64,000 nt of DNA, taken from positions 1 through 64,000 of the forward strand of contig JAFZSK010000011.1 of assembly GCA_017620915.1 (NCBI GenBank). The letters are read 5' to 3'. Below the pieces are notes generated by a model. That model made no database searches. It was not told the origin of the DNA and saw only the letters and a program-made list of their open reading frames with translations. The translations under genes and the position numbers were made by a program. Within the stretch, counting starts at the first letter, position 1. The number at the start of each line of letters is the position of its first letter. Positions 1-8,639 of the stretch are shown here, piece by piece. This DNA is from Clostridia bacterium (GTDB lineage: Bacteria > Bacillota > Clostridia > UBA1212 > UBA1255).

Positions 1-2289
1 GGAACTGGTGATGACCTCCTGCGTATGCGTGCAGTTCGGACCCGCGAGGATATAGCGGCCTTCGGAGTCTTTGCCCGCATCGAGGCAGACTTTGAATTTC
101 TTGTGCTGGGTGCAGTACGCCCCCGGCTGGGTGCCGTCGCTGAAGATCTCATCGATGGCGCAGCCGCATTCCTTGCAGAGCGCCGTCGCCAGCTGGCGTG
201 ATTCGGCGCAGATCTGGACGGACTTGCCGGCGTTGCCCATGGACAACTGACGGATCGGCAGATCCTCGTGGATCTGCTGCATTATGACTTTCCACAGCAG
301 GTACGCCGCGCCTTTTTCTTCCGGCTGCATGCTCTTCTGGGACGGGTAGCCGTACCAGACCGCCGCGGTGTAGTAGCCCGTGTAGCCCACGAACCAGTAG
401 TCGTAGGAGTTGGTGGTGGTACCGGTCTTGCCCGCGGTGGGGACCTGTACGCCGTCCTTGTTGTAGAAGATCGCTTTGCGCGCGGTACCGCTGTAGTTGG
501 CGTCCATGACGGACGTCATCAGCGAGGTCATTATTGACGCGGTCTGGGCGTCCTGGTATACAACGTGGGATTCGGAGATGTTGTCGATCAGGATATTGCC
601 TTCGGAATCCAGCACCTTCGTAAACGTGATGGGTTTGTGGTATATACCGGTGCCGTTGGAGAAAGGCACGTACGCCGCGCACATTTCCATCGCGCACACG
701 CCGTTGGTAAGACCGCCCAGGGCAACGGAGATCTGCGTCTCGTTCGTGCGGTCAATGCCGGACTTCTTCAGATACTGCAGGCACATCGGTATGTGGTCCT
801 TGTACAGTTTGACGGCGGCAACGTTGCACGACACCGCCAGCGCCTGCCGCACCGAGATCGTGCCGCGGAAATAATTGTACGAGTTTCGGGGCCAGGGTTT
901 GTCCGGCGTGTCCGGATTCAAGAACACCTGCTCGTCCTCGATAGTCGTGGCGGTCGTGATGATATGCTGGTCGATCAGCGGCGCATACACCAGGATCGGT
1001 TTGATGGACGAACCGGGCTGACGGTGCGCGTTGGTGGCGTAGTTGTACGCCAGGTTGGTGGTCTTGGGGCCGTAGCCGCCGTACATAGCCTTAACCTGGC
1101 CGGTGTACTGGTCCATTATGACGATCGCCGCCTGAGCCATGTCGCTGGGCGCCGAGTACTGGTAGTTGACCGGGAAGTTCGCGTCGTTGTTGAACTCGCG
1201 GTCAACGATCGCCTGCATCTCGCGGTCCTGCGTCGTGTAGATGCGGATGCCGCCGCCGTAGATCATTTTGTTGGCTTCCGCCTTGCTGTAGCCGCGCTCC
1301 ATGAACGCGTCGCGCACGTCGGTGATCACGGCGTCAACGAAATAACTGAACCGCGCGTACGACGACCCGGCTTCGTATTCTTCGTTGAATACCAGCTTGG
1401 TCTGGATCGCCTCGATGTACTCTTCCTTGGTGATGCTGCCCAGTTCGAGCATCTTGTCCAGTATGGTGATCTGGCGTTTGTACCCGTTCTGGCGGCCCTG
1501 CGTAGTGTGGGGCGCGTATTTCGCCGGATTGTTGGTGATGCCGGCCAGGTACGCGCTTTCCGCCAGCGTCAGTTCTTCGACGTTCTTGCCGAAATACGCT
1601 TTGGCGGCAGACTGAACGCCGTAACAGTCGCGGCCCAGATAAATAATATTCAGATACTTTTCCAGTATCTCGTCTTTGCTGTAGTCGCGCTCCATCAGGT
1701 ATGCGCGCCACATTTCGGAGATCTTGCGCAGCACGCTCTGCTCGTCGTCGCCGGTGGCGTTCTTGATCAGCTGCTGCGTAATAGTGCTGCCGCCGTAATA
1801 ACCGAAGCCCGGCACCAGGTACGCCACCACCGCACTGGCAGAGCGCTTGACGTCAACGCCCTTGTGCGAATAGAACCGCTCGTCCTCGATGGCCACGACC
1901 GCGTCTTTCAGATACTGCGGCACCTGGTCGAGCGTCACCAGCACGCGGTTCACGTTGCCCGTGCCCTTGAGGGCAATGGGTTCTTCCAACCCCTCGTCGT
2001 TTATATACTTGACCGGCTCGCCGTCGGGGTAGTAGATGAACGAGGTCAACGACGCGGTCTCCAGTTGGATCTCCGTTACGGGCTCAGTGGTGCTGATGCA
2101 GGCGGTGGCCAGTCCGACCGCGGCGCCGGCGCCGACGCACACTACGATCAGCACCGCGATCAACGCCACTTTCAGCGCAACCCGGAATATGGACCATACC
2201 ACTTTAAGGAATATGACCACCGGATTTTTGTATTCGTACTGCGCCTCTTCGACGTTGCTGCGCTTAAAGCGCTTTTTGCTGCGGTTCAC
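1..2289 (-). CDS. Class A penicillin-binding protein (PBP1A-like), 3' end cut by window
   Basis: Bifunctional peptidoglycan synthase acting outside the membrane; 763 codons are visible and the C-terminus runs off the window. Seen: a basic N-terminus, one membrane segment (about 23-60), a GT51 glycosyltransferase domain with EDERFYSHKG (135-144) and GGSTITQQL (167-175), then a transpeptidase domain with the active-site SSIK (Ser427, Lys430), SCN (Ser487) and KTGT (Lys621). The start is a GTG; an in-frame TGA lies two codons upstream, so no longer start is possible, and the Shine-Dalgarno site is weak. A heptamer repeat fills the gap to the upstream DUF937 gene. Long open frames on the opposite strand are shadows. 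Confidence 0.96.
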   Translation of the reverse strand, partial: MNRSKKRFKRSNVEEAQYEYKNPVVIFLKVVWSIFRVALKVALIAVLIVVCVGAGAAVGLATACISTTEPVTEIQLETASLTSFIYYPDGEPVKYINDEGLEEPIALKGTGNVNRVLVTLDQVPQYLKDAVVAIEDERFYSHKGVDVKRSASAVVAYLVPGFGYYGGSTITQQLIKNATGDDEQSVLRKISEMWRAYLMERDYSKDEILEKYLNIIYLGRDCYGVQSAAKAYFGKNVEELTLAESAYLAGITNNPAKYAPHTTQGRQNGYKRQITILDKMLELGSITKEEYIEAIQTKLVFNEEYEAGSSYARFSYFVDAVITDVRDAFMERGYSKAEANKMIYGGGIRIYTTQDREMQAIVDREFNNDANFPVNYQYSAPSDMAQAAIVIMDQYTGQVKAMYGGYGPKTTNLAYNYATNAHRQPGSSIKPILVYAPLIDQHIITTATTIEDEQVFLNPDTPDKPWPRNSYNYFRGTISVRQALAVSCNVAAVKLYKDHIPMCLQYLKKSGIDRTNETQISVALGGLTNGVCAMEMCAAYVPFSNGTGIYHKPITFTKVLDSEGNILIDNISESHVVYQDAQTASIMTSLMTSVMDANYSGTARKAIFYNKDGVQVPTAGKTGTTTNSYDYWFVGYTGYYTAAVWYGYPSQKSMQPEEKGAAYLLWKVIMQQIHEDLPIRQLSMGNAGKSVQICAESRQLATALCKECGCAIDEIFSDGTQPGAYCTQHKKFKVCLDAGKDSEGRYILAGPNCTHTQEVITSS

Positions 2290-2298
2290 GACAATTCA

Positions 2299-2380
2299 GT
2301 TTTAAGTTATAAGTTTTAAGTGTTAAGTTGAGGTGTTAAGTATTAAATGTTAAGTGTTAAGTTTTAAGTGTTAAGTTAAG
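2299..2380. repeat. Heptamer tandem repeat, about 12 GTKTTAA-like units
   Basis: Degenerate 7-bp units (GTTTTAA, GTGTTAA, GTATTAA; two units are 6 bp) fill nearly all the space between the DUF937 stop and the PBP start. This is the 5' leader of the PBP gene. It is AT-rich, unlike its GC-rich flanks, and has no clear hairpin. Confidence 0.85.
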
Positions 2381-2381
2381 G

Positions 2382-3029
2382 TCATTTCTTGAGCAGACCC
2401 AGCAGCGAACCGAGAATGTTGCCGTCGTTGCTGTTGTTACTGCTGTTGCTGCCGGTTTTCTTCTTTTTCTTTTTGCCGGTAGTAGTCGTTGCGGTCGTGG
2501 AGGCAGTATTGGAGCTGCCGCTGACCAGGCCCAGCAGAAGGCTGGTGACGTCGGTGTTGCCCAGCAGGCTGCCCATCAGGCTGCCGATGCCGGACGCGTT
2601 GTTGGACTGGGCGTTGGAACCGGAGGACGCCTGTTGACCCAGAAGGCTCATCAGCAGCGGCGCGGCGCCGGACAATACGTTGTTCGCCTTCGTCTGGCTG
2701 ATCCCGGCTTCTTTCGCGGCGGTGCTGGCGGTCTTGCCGGCGGAACTGCCCAGCAGATGGCCGATGATCTTGGCGCCGTCGTCAAGGTCGATGCCGGACA
2801 TGAACGAGCTCAGATTCCGCGTGTCGTCTGCGGCATGATCCGAGAGCGCTTTGACAAAGCCGGAAGCCGTGTCTTTACTGTTGGCCTGCGACTGCGCACC
2901 TTTGAGCAGCGCCGGCAGCGCGGAGGTCAGCACGCTTTTTGTGCCCTTCTGCGTCGTGCCCGCCAGTTTGCTCAGCCCTTTAACTGTATCTTTGCTCATC
3001 ATTTGTTCCATTAAGCTGTTGATGTCCAT
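2382..3029 (-). CDS. DUF937 family protein
   Basis: DUF937 protein of 215 aa with unknown biochemical role. Residues 1-135 are the helical repeat domain typical of the family (SKLAGTTQKGTKSVLTSALP, then a Gly/Ser-rich ISQTKANNVLSGAAPLLMSLLGQ segment). After this come short LLG/GSLLG hydrophobic repeats, a Thr stretch, a Lys6 run near residue 185 and a Ser/Asn tail ending in a last GSLLGLL. No signal peptide. GGAGG sits 7 nt before the ATG. It lies in the same direction as the PBP gene and 92 bp upstream of it. Confidence 0.85.
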   Translation of the reverse strand: MDINSLMEQMMSKDTVKGLSKLAGTTQKGTKSVLTSALPALLKGAQSQANSKDTASGFVKALSDHAADDTRNLSSFMSGIDLDDGAKIIGHLLGSSAGKTASTAAKEAGISQTKANNVLSGAAPLLMSLLGQQASSGSNAQSNNASGIGSLMGSLLGNTDVTSLLLGLVSGSSNTASTTATTTTGKKKKKKTGSNSSNNSNDGNILGSLLGLLKK

Positions 3030-3236
3030 GTTTATGCCTCCGGTCTTTCGGTCAATTGCACTGATCTGTTTCGGAGTCCGCGTTCGGCCGCAAACTCCCG
3101 ATAATTATTGTACTCGCGCGCGACGAAATTGTCAAATTAGAGAATTAAGGAATTTACAAAACGGCGGGTTGCGGATATAATTGACAGCGAGAAGCACCGG
3201 CACCGTGTACGCCGGAGAAAGCGAGGCGCTCAAACG

Positions 3237-4163
3237 ATGGAACTGGATAAAGAGACACTCAGAGACGGGCTCAGGTATATTGTCGGCACGTGGGAGGCGG
3301 ATTTTATTGTCAGCTTTTTCTCGGACGATCTGGCGCACATCCCCGCGGCGGAGTTCAAAGATGACAAGGGCCACACTTTCACCGACCTGAAATTCACCTT
3401 TTACGAAGATCATACGCTCGTGGTGGAAACCGGTGCGGACAAGCCGGCGCAAAACGGCACATGGGAGCAGGCCGGCTATTCCGAGTACCGCTACGATATT
3501 GACGAATTTGAGCAGATACCCGACGGCTATTTCAAAGAATGCACGCAGACGCTGCAGGTCCAGGAGAATCACCTGGTGTTCGCGCTGGGCTTTCTGGCTG
3601 TGGCAATGAAAAAGATCGCCAAAGGCACGGTCACGGAAGAGCCGGCGGCGGACGTCAGCGCTTTCCCCTTCCCGGAGGACAACGCAGCTAATGCCATCGT
3701 GGGGCAATACCGCATCGCAAAAATGCTGGGCAGCGTAAGCGACCGGTTCGGTATGTTCTCGAAGGAGGAACTTGCCGCTGAGCAGGCGCGGCTCGCTGCC
3801 GAAGCCGAAAGCTCAGGCGAAGATGGCGAGGCCGGGTTTGACGATGATATGCTCGGCGCGTTTGACACCGTGATCGAATTCACGGCGGATCACCGTGTAT
3901 TGACCTGGATGAAACTGCCCGCAGGCGTCAGCGAAGAAGAGATCCGCGCCGCCATTGAAGCCGGGCAGATCTCCGAAGTGCGCGACGGCATGTTCACGGC
4001 GGAAGAATATGAATGGAAGGCCGCGGAAGGCAAGTTCTACTATAACACCGGCCGGGTCAACGAAATATTCGGTGAGGCCCAGTCGCCGTGGGCGGAATTG
4101 ACGCCCGATGACGCCGGACTGATCAAATTTGCCGGCGGAATGTACCTGATCGAACGTATTTGA
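3237..4163 (+). CDS. Orphan acidic protein with two lipocalin-like halves
   Basis: I do not recognise the family. The 308-aa product has no signal peptide or membrane segment. Two halves of similar layout can be seen: one opens with IVGTWEADF (about 14-22), the other with AIVGQYRIAKM (about 158-168). Each has alternating beta-type segments and ends near a Trp/Tyr-rich strand. An acidic Ala/Glu/Asp linker (about 180-205) separates sub-segments of the second half. The GTW opening and strand pattern suggest calycin-like beta barrels, which is only inference. It is first in a rightward run with the tautomerase (30 nt gap), carboxypeptidase and AAA-protease genes. Confidence 0.8.
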   Translation: MELDKETLRDGLRYIVGTWEADFIVSFFSDDLAHIPAAEFKDDKGHTFTDLKFTFYEDHTLVVETGADKPAQNGTWEQAGYSEYRYDIDEFEQIPDGYFKECTQTLQVQENHLVFALGFLAVAMKKIAKGTVTEEPAADVSAFPFPEDNAANAIVGQYRIAKMLGSVSDRFGMFSKEELAAEQARLAAEAESSGEDGEAGFDDDMLGAFDTVIEFTADHRVLTWMKLPAGVSEEEIRAAIEAGQISEVRDGMFTAEEYEWKAAEGKFYYNTGRVNEIFGEAQSPWAELTPDDAGLIKFAGGMYLIERI

Positions 4164-4193
4164 TCGCTAAGCAGCAAAACGGAGGGAAGCTGT

Positions 4194-4535
4194 ATGCCTT
4201 TTATTGACGCCCGAATCTCAAAAAAACTCACTGATGAGCAAAAAACTCAGCTGAAGACCGGTCTCGGCGGCATTATGTCGCTGATCGGCAAGCCCGAATC
4301 ATACACCATGATCTGCATCCAGGACGACTGCGCGCTGTATTTCGGCGGGCGCCGGCTCGAGGAGGGCGCGTATCTGGCGGTGGATATCCTTGGCAGCAAG
4401 AATCCGGACAATTCCGGCAAATTCACCGCGGCCGCCTGCAGCCTGCTGAATGAGCAGCTCGGTATTCCCGGGAACAACGTCTACGTGGAATACCGCCACA
4501 CGACCGACTGGGGCTGGAACGGCGGCAATTTCTGA
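4194..4535 (+). CDS. MIF-like tautomerase
   Basis: Member of the macrophage migration inhibitory factor/tautomerase superfamily, 113 aa, the usual length. Proline follows the initiator Met and would be the catalytic Pro1 after Met removal. The family pattern is visible throughout: a central SYTMICIQDD strand followed by FGG, and a C-terminal DWGWNGGNF that matches the GWNxxxF ending of MIF. Such enzymes tautomerise phenylpyruvate-like keto acids, but the true substrate here is unknown. An AACGGAGGGAAG ribosome site precedes the ATG. It lies 11 nt before the carboxypeptidase gene. Confidence 0.9.
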   Translation: MPFIDARISKKLTDEQKTQLKTGLGGIMSLIGKPESYTMICIQDDCALYFGGRRLEEGAYLAVDILGSKNPDNSGKFTAAACSLLNEQLGIPGNNVYVEYRHTTDWGWNGGNF

Positions 4536-4546
4536 CGGAGGGCAGC

Positions 4547-5584
4547 ATGAGATATCCGGAGTTTTTAAAGCCGGGCGGGACGATCGGATTCATTGCCCCC
4601 TCGTTCGGCTGTGCGACCGAACCGTACATAAGCTGTTTTAACGCGGCGCAGGAGCGGTTCCGGCGGGAGGGGTACGGTATTGTCCTCGGTCCCAACTGCT
4701 ACGCTTCCGACGGCTCGGGCAAAAGCAGCACTCCGCAGAACTGCGGCGCAGAGGTCAATAAACTGTTCACCTCCCCCGGAGCGGACGTACTGATCTCCTG
4801 CGGCGGCGGCGAGACGATGTGCGAGGACCTGCCTTTCATCGATTTTGACGCGCTCACGAAAGCCGCGCCGAAATGGTTCATGGGCTACTCGGACAACACC
4901 AACCTCACCTTCACACTTCCCGTCCTGTGCGATACAGCGGCAATATACGGCCCCAACGCCCCCGCCTTCGGCATGGCGCAACTGCATGAATCGCTCGAGG
5001 ATGCCTGGGCGCTGCTGCACGGCGAAAAACGCGAATTTCACAGCTACCCGCGCTGGGAGCGCGAGAGCCTCAAAACGCCGGAAGACCCGTTCGTACCCTA
5101 CGATCTCACCGAACTGACCCGGCTGCGCACCGTATCCGCTTCGGGAAGCGCGGATTACCCGGTGGAATTTTCCGGCCGGCTGATCGGCGGCTGTCTGGAC
5201 AGTCTGATCAACCTGGCCGGCACGCCCTACGGCAAAGCGCCGGAGTTCGCGGAAAGATATGCTTCCGACGGCATCATATGGTTCCTGGAATCGTGCGAAC
5301 TCACTACGATGGGCATCCGGCGCGCGCTGTGGCAGCTCGCTCAGGCGGGCTGGTTCCGCCACGTGCGCGGCTTCATTTTCGGAAGGCCCTTCATGATCGA
5401 CGACCGGTTCGGAGATGAGGGACCGGCGGACGCGGTACTCGCCGCATTGTCCGGGTTTGGCGTACCTATCGTACTCGACGCGGATATCGGCCACCTGCCG
5501 CCGGCAATGCCCATGGTCTCCGGCGCCCTTGCCCGGGTCCGGGCGGCGACCGGCATGCTTTCCATCGAATATTTTTTTGAGTGA
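4547..5584 (+). CDS. S66 family LD-carboxypeptidase / MccF-like peptidase
   Basis: Serine peptidase of family S66, 345 aa, close to family length. These enzymes remove the terminal D-Ala from L,D-tetrapeptides in cell-wall recycling, or (MccF type) cleave microcin C-like compounds. Seen: N-terminal GTIGFIAPS, ISCGGGE, the nucleophile motif FMGYSDNT (Ser near 117), a Glu in LESCE (near 240) and a His in DIGHLPPAMP (near 313), which complete the Ser-Glu-His set. There is no signal peptide, so it acts in the cytoplasm. GGAGGG precedes the ATG. Confidence 0.93.
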   Translation: MRYPEFLKPGGTIGFIAPSFGCATEPYISCFNAAQERFRREGYGIVLGPNCYASDGSGKSSTPQNCGAEVNKLFTSPGADVLISCGGGETMCEDLPFIDFDALTKAAPKWFMGYSDNTNLTFTLPVLCDTAAIYGPNAPAFGMAQLHESLEDAWALLHGEKREFHSYPRWERESLKTPEDPFVPYDLTELTRLRTVSASGSADYPVEFSGRLIGGCLDSLINLAGTPYGKAPEFAERYASDGIIWFLESCELTTMGIRRALWQLAQAGWFRHVRGFIFGRPFMIDDRFGDEGPADAVLAALSGFGVPIVLDADIGHLPPAMPMVSGALARVRAATGMLSIEYFFE

Positions 5585-5589
5585 AGACC

Positions 5590-5603
5590 GGGGTCTGTCC
5601 CCC
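5590..5603. repeat. Dispersed GGGGACAGACC repeat, intergenic copy
   Basis: GGGGTCTGTCCCCC six bases after the carboxypeptidase stop codon. It is the only clear copy left of 55 kb; the others cluster at 56-64 kb. Confidence 0.7.
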
Positions 5604-5643
5604 GTATAAATTCCTGTACAAATCGCAAAGGAAGATGTAAAAA

Positions 5644-8595
5644 ATGGCTGACAAAACGACGCCCGGAGCGGCGGATAAAGAGCAGACGAACACCGCGAGA
5701 CCTAAAAGCAGAAATGCCGGCAGGCGGATCGCGGATATCGACTGGAAGCTTTCCGAAGACTTCAGTGTGATACCCGCGCAGACCATGCGGGGCGTGAAGC
5801 TGTGTTCAGAAGCACTGGAGATAAAAGACGAACTGGACGAAGACGGAGATATCGTGATCACGTTCAACCGCCAGATGTGCGATTCGGATGAGTATCCGGC
5901 CAACGTGCACCACGACGACAATATATTCACCCAGCAGCCCGCCCGCAACCGCATCTGGATCAATCCCGAAAAGCCTTATTCGTTTTTCCTGCCCTGCACC
6001 ACGGTACTGCAGGGTACGGACGAGTCGGTGCGCCCCAGCTGGAACTGCAAGATCTGCAACCGGGGCATGCCGTGCCGGCCTGCGCTGGCCGCGTACTACA
6101 AGTACCTCATGCAGTACCACCCCGACGAATTCCGCCGGCAGCGGGAGGAGTATTTCAAGAACAAGGACGCCGTTGACGGCACGCTGAACCGCAAGCGGCC
6201 GCTGCCCGATCTGGTGTACGGCGCGGATGAATTGCCCGTGATGCCGTTTTCACGGATAAAAGATATCCGGGACGAAATTGACAACTACTCCTACGACGTG
6301 GGGTATTCGGGAGAGGCGGAGTTTCCGTTGTCCCTGACCTGCTTCGGCAGCGGCAGCAGATCTTCCGCCGGCCGCACGGACAACTGGCGCGCGCAGTCCC
6401 TCAACGCCTTCGTGGAAAACAGCCTGAACAACTCCGTGGCGCAGAAATACTCCACCGCGGACGCCGAAAAGATGCGCTACCTGCTGATTCTGAAACTGCT
6501 GGAGAACCCGGCCGAGTACGCGGCGTACGTGGAACGGGTCAAAAATACCGAGACCGGCGCGCCGGACATTCAGGGCGGCAGTTACTACGGATTCGTAGCG
6601 GGCAACGACCGCCAGGAAGTCGCGCGCAGAGTAAAACAGATCGCCGAAGCCATCCAGCTCAAATTCGCGATCCCCAACACATACAGTCAGTTTTCAGCCA
6701 TGGACCTGATGCAGAGCCTGGCCAAAGTGACCGATTACCCCCGCTACAATCCGATGGTGTACGAGAGCCTGCGCGACGATACAATCTACCTGATAACGGG
6801 CCTTTCGGAATTCACCAAAGCGTACCGCTCCGCCCCGAACGATTACGGAGATCCCGCGCGGCGCCAGGTGGAACATTTCCTGTACGAGATCTCCGAATTC
6901 AAGCTGCACCGCTTCATCCTTTTGGCGGGCACCGAGGACGCCGTGAACGACTTCCTGTCCCTCTCACCTTCGCTGCAGATCTTCTTCAACAACAACCGCG
7001 TTATCATCCAGGACAAAAACATCGACGAGATATTTGACATGTTCATCGAGCTGGTGCGCGACAAATTGCCCGAGCCGGTGCCGGAGGATGCCCGCGAGCA
7101 GTTTAAAGAATACTTCACGTTCAACATCAGCGCGTTCCCGTTCAAGAACCGGTCGCTGGCGGAGTACATTGCCAACTACATGATCCAGCAGAAAGCGTTC
7201 GCGTTCCCGCAGGACCTTTCGGGCGTAAAGCGCAAGAACTTCATGGAGGAACTGGATCAGCTGATCGGTCTGGAGAAGATCAAGGCCGCGGTCAAGCAGT
7301 TCTACGACTTCGCGCGCTACCGCCAGGCGGCACTGGACAACGGCATCAAGGTCAAAGCGGGCAATATGCATATGGTATTCACGGGCAATCCGGGCACCGG
7401 CAAAACGACCGTTGCCCGCCTTATCGCCCGCGCGCTGTACGATATCGGCATTCTCAAAGAAAACAAGCTGATCGAGTGCGAAAAGAAGGACCTGGTGGGC
7501 GAATACCTGGGCCAGACGGCGCCCAAGACTTACGCAATGATCGAAAAGGCGCTGGGCGGCGTGCTGTTTATCGACGAGGCGTATTCGCTGGCCACGGGCG
7601 ACCACGGCGGCAATTCATACAGCGAAGAAGCCGTGGCCACACTGGTCAAGGCCATGGAGGACAAAAAAGACAACCTGGTCATCATCTTTGCCGGCTACAA
7701 GGCCGAGATGGCGCGTTTCATCAATTCCAATCCGGGCATTGCCTCCCGCGTGGGCTACACCTTCCACTTCGAGGACTACACCGAGGACGAACTGGTGGAC
7801 ATGTTCTTCCTGAAGATGACCAAGAGCAAGCTGCGGGTTGACGAAGCCTGCCGCCCGAAGATCAAGCAGATCCTGCAGTATTTCCACAACGTGGAAAACC
7901 TGGGCAACGGCCGCTTCGTGGACAAACTCTACCAGCTCACGCTGCAGAAACGCTCCGCGCTGAACGACCCGGATCTGGCCCGGATCGACGAGCGCAGCAT
8001 CCCCGCCATCGAAGAGATCGTCGAATTCCTGCCTAACAACGAACTGATGATCCTGCCCGATGCCATTAGAGAGTCCGAAGGCCGCCGGGTCGCGCTGCAT
8101 GAATCCGGCCATGCGTTCATAGGGCGGCTCCTCAACGCGGGCGACGAGATCGTGCGCATCACCGTGGAAACCTCTGCGGGCGGTGTGCTGGGCTACGTGC
8201 AGAACAAGCCGCAGCCGCAATATCTGCGCACGCGCGAAGACTACGAAGATTCGATCTGCGTGCTGCTGGGCGGTCTGGCCGCCGAGGAAGTGTTCCTCGG
8301 GGAGTATTCCGACGGCGGTTCCTCCGATCTGCGGTCCGCGATCGATCTGGCCCGCCGCATGGTAGAGGACAACGGCATGTCCAGTCTCGGTTTTGCCGCT
8401 CTCTATTTGAAGGACAAGCCCGATGCTTCCGCTAATGTGATCTACACCGAAGTTGACAATATCATCCGCAGCCAGTTCGACCGGGCGCGGACGATCTTAA
8501 ACGAACACCGCGACGCGATCACCAGGCTGGCGGATCAGCTGTTTGAGAAGCGTACCGTTGACCGCGCCGAGATCGACAAACTGTTCGAGTCCTGA
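5644..8595 (+). CDS. Soluble AAA+ (CbbX/SpoVK-type) - M41 zinc protease fusion
   Basis: Predicted ATP-dependent protease, 983 aa. An N-terminal region of about 530 aa has no known family and includes a Cys cluster C135-x2-C138-x5-C144. Then comes a CbbX/SpoVK-type AAA+ module: GNPGTGKTT (581-589), VLFIDEAYS (640-648), and an NPGIASR sensor/arginine-finger region. The C-terminal part (about 800-983) is an FtsH-like M41 peptidase with HESGH (819-823) and the third zinc ligand probably Asp895 in SSDLRSAIDLARRMV. FtsH carries its peptidase on a different AAA clade and has N-terminal membrane helices; none are seen here, so this enzyme should be cytosolic. AAAGGAAG precedes the ATG. It follows the carboxypeptidase gene by 59 nt. 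Confidence 0.93.
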   Translation: MADKTTPGAADKEQTNTARPKSRNAGRRIADIDWKLSEDFSVIPAQTMRGVKLCSEALEIKDELDEDGDIVITFNRQMCDSDEYPANVHHDDNIFTQQPARNRIWINPEKPYSFFLPCTTVLQGTDESVRPSWNCKICNRGMPCRPALAAYYKYLMQYHPDEFRRQREEYFKNKDAVDGTLNRKRPLPDLVYGADELPVMPFSRIKDIRDEIDNYSYDVGYSGEAEFPLSLTCFGSGSRSSAGRTDNWRAQSLNAFVENSLNNSVAQKYSTADAEKMRYLLILKLLENPAEYAAYVERVKNTETGAPDIQGGSYYGFVAGNDRQEVARRVKQIAEAIQLKFAIPNTYSQFSAMDLMQSLAKVTDYPRYNPMVYESLRDDTIYLITGLSEFTKAYRSAPNDYGDPARRQVEHFLYEISEFKLHRFILLAGTEDAVNDFLSLSPSLQIFFNNNRVIIQDKNIDEIFDMFIELVRDKLPEPVPEDAREQFKEYFTFNISAFPFKNRSLAEYIANYMIQQKAFAFPQDLSGVKRKNFMEELDQLIGLEKIKAAVKQFYDFARYRQAALDNGIKVKAGNMHMVFTGNPGTGKTTVARLIARALYDIGILKENKLIECEKKDLVGEYLGQTAPKTYAMIEKALGGVLFIDEAYSLATGDHGGNSYSEEAVATLVKAMEDKKDNLVIIFAGYKAEMARFINSNPGIASRVGYTFHFEDYTEDELVDMFFLKMTKSKLRVDEACRPKIKQILQYFHNVENLGNGRFVDKLYQLTLQKRSALNDPDLARIDERSIPAIEEIVEFLPNNELMILPDAIRESEGRRVALHESGHAFIGRLLNAGDEIVRITVETSAGGVLGYVQNKPQPQYLRTREDYEDSICVLLGGLAAEEVFLGEYSDGGSSDLRSAIDLARRMVEDNGMSSLGFAALYLKDKPDASANVIYTEVDNIIRSQFDRARTILNEHRDAITRLADQLFEKRTVDRAEIDKLFES

Positions 8596-8639
8596 TTCCG
8601 GGCGCTGCGCGCAGGCGGCGCGCCTTATCGACCCATAGT

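Noticed and set aside
565-2319. Long open frame of 584 codons on the plus strand opposite the PBP gene
   Set aside because: It is the antisense of a well-supported PBP with all motifs; its product is rich in Arg, Val and His without a domain. High-GC antisense frames occur all over the window.
4565-5494. Open frame of 309 codons opposite the carboxypeptidase
   Set aside because: Shadow of the S66 peptidase, which has its catalytic triad in place.
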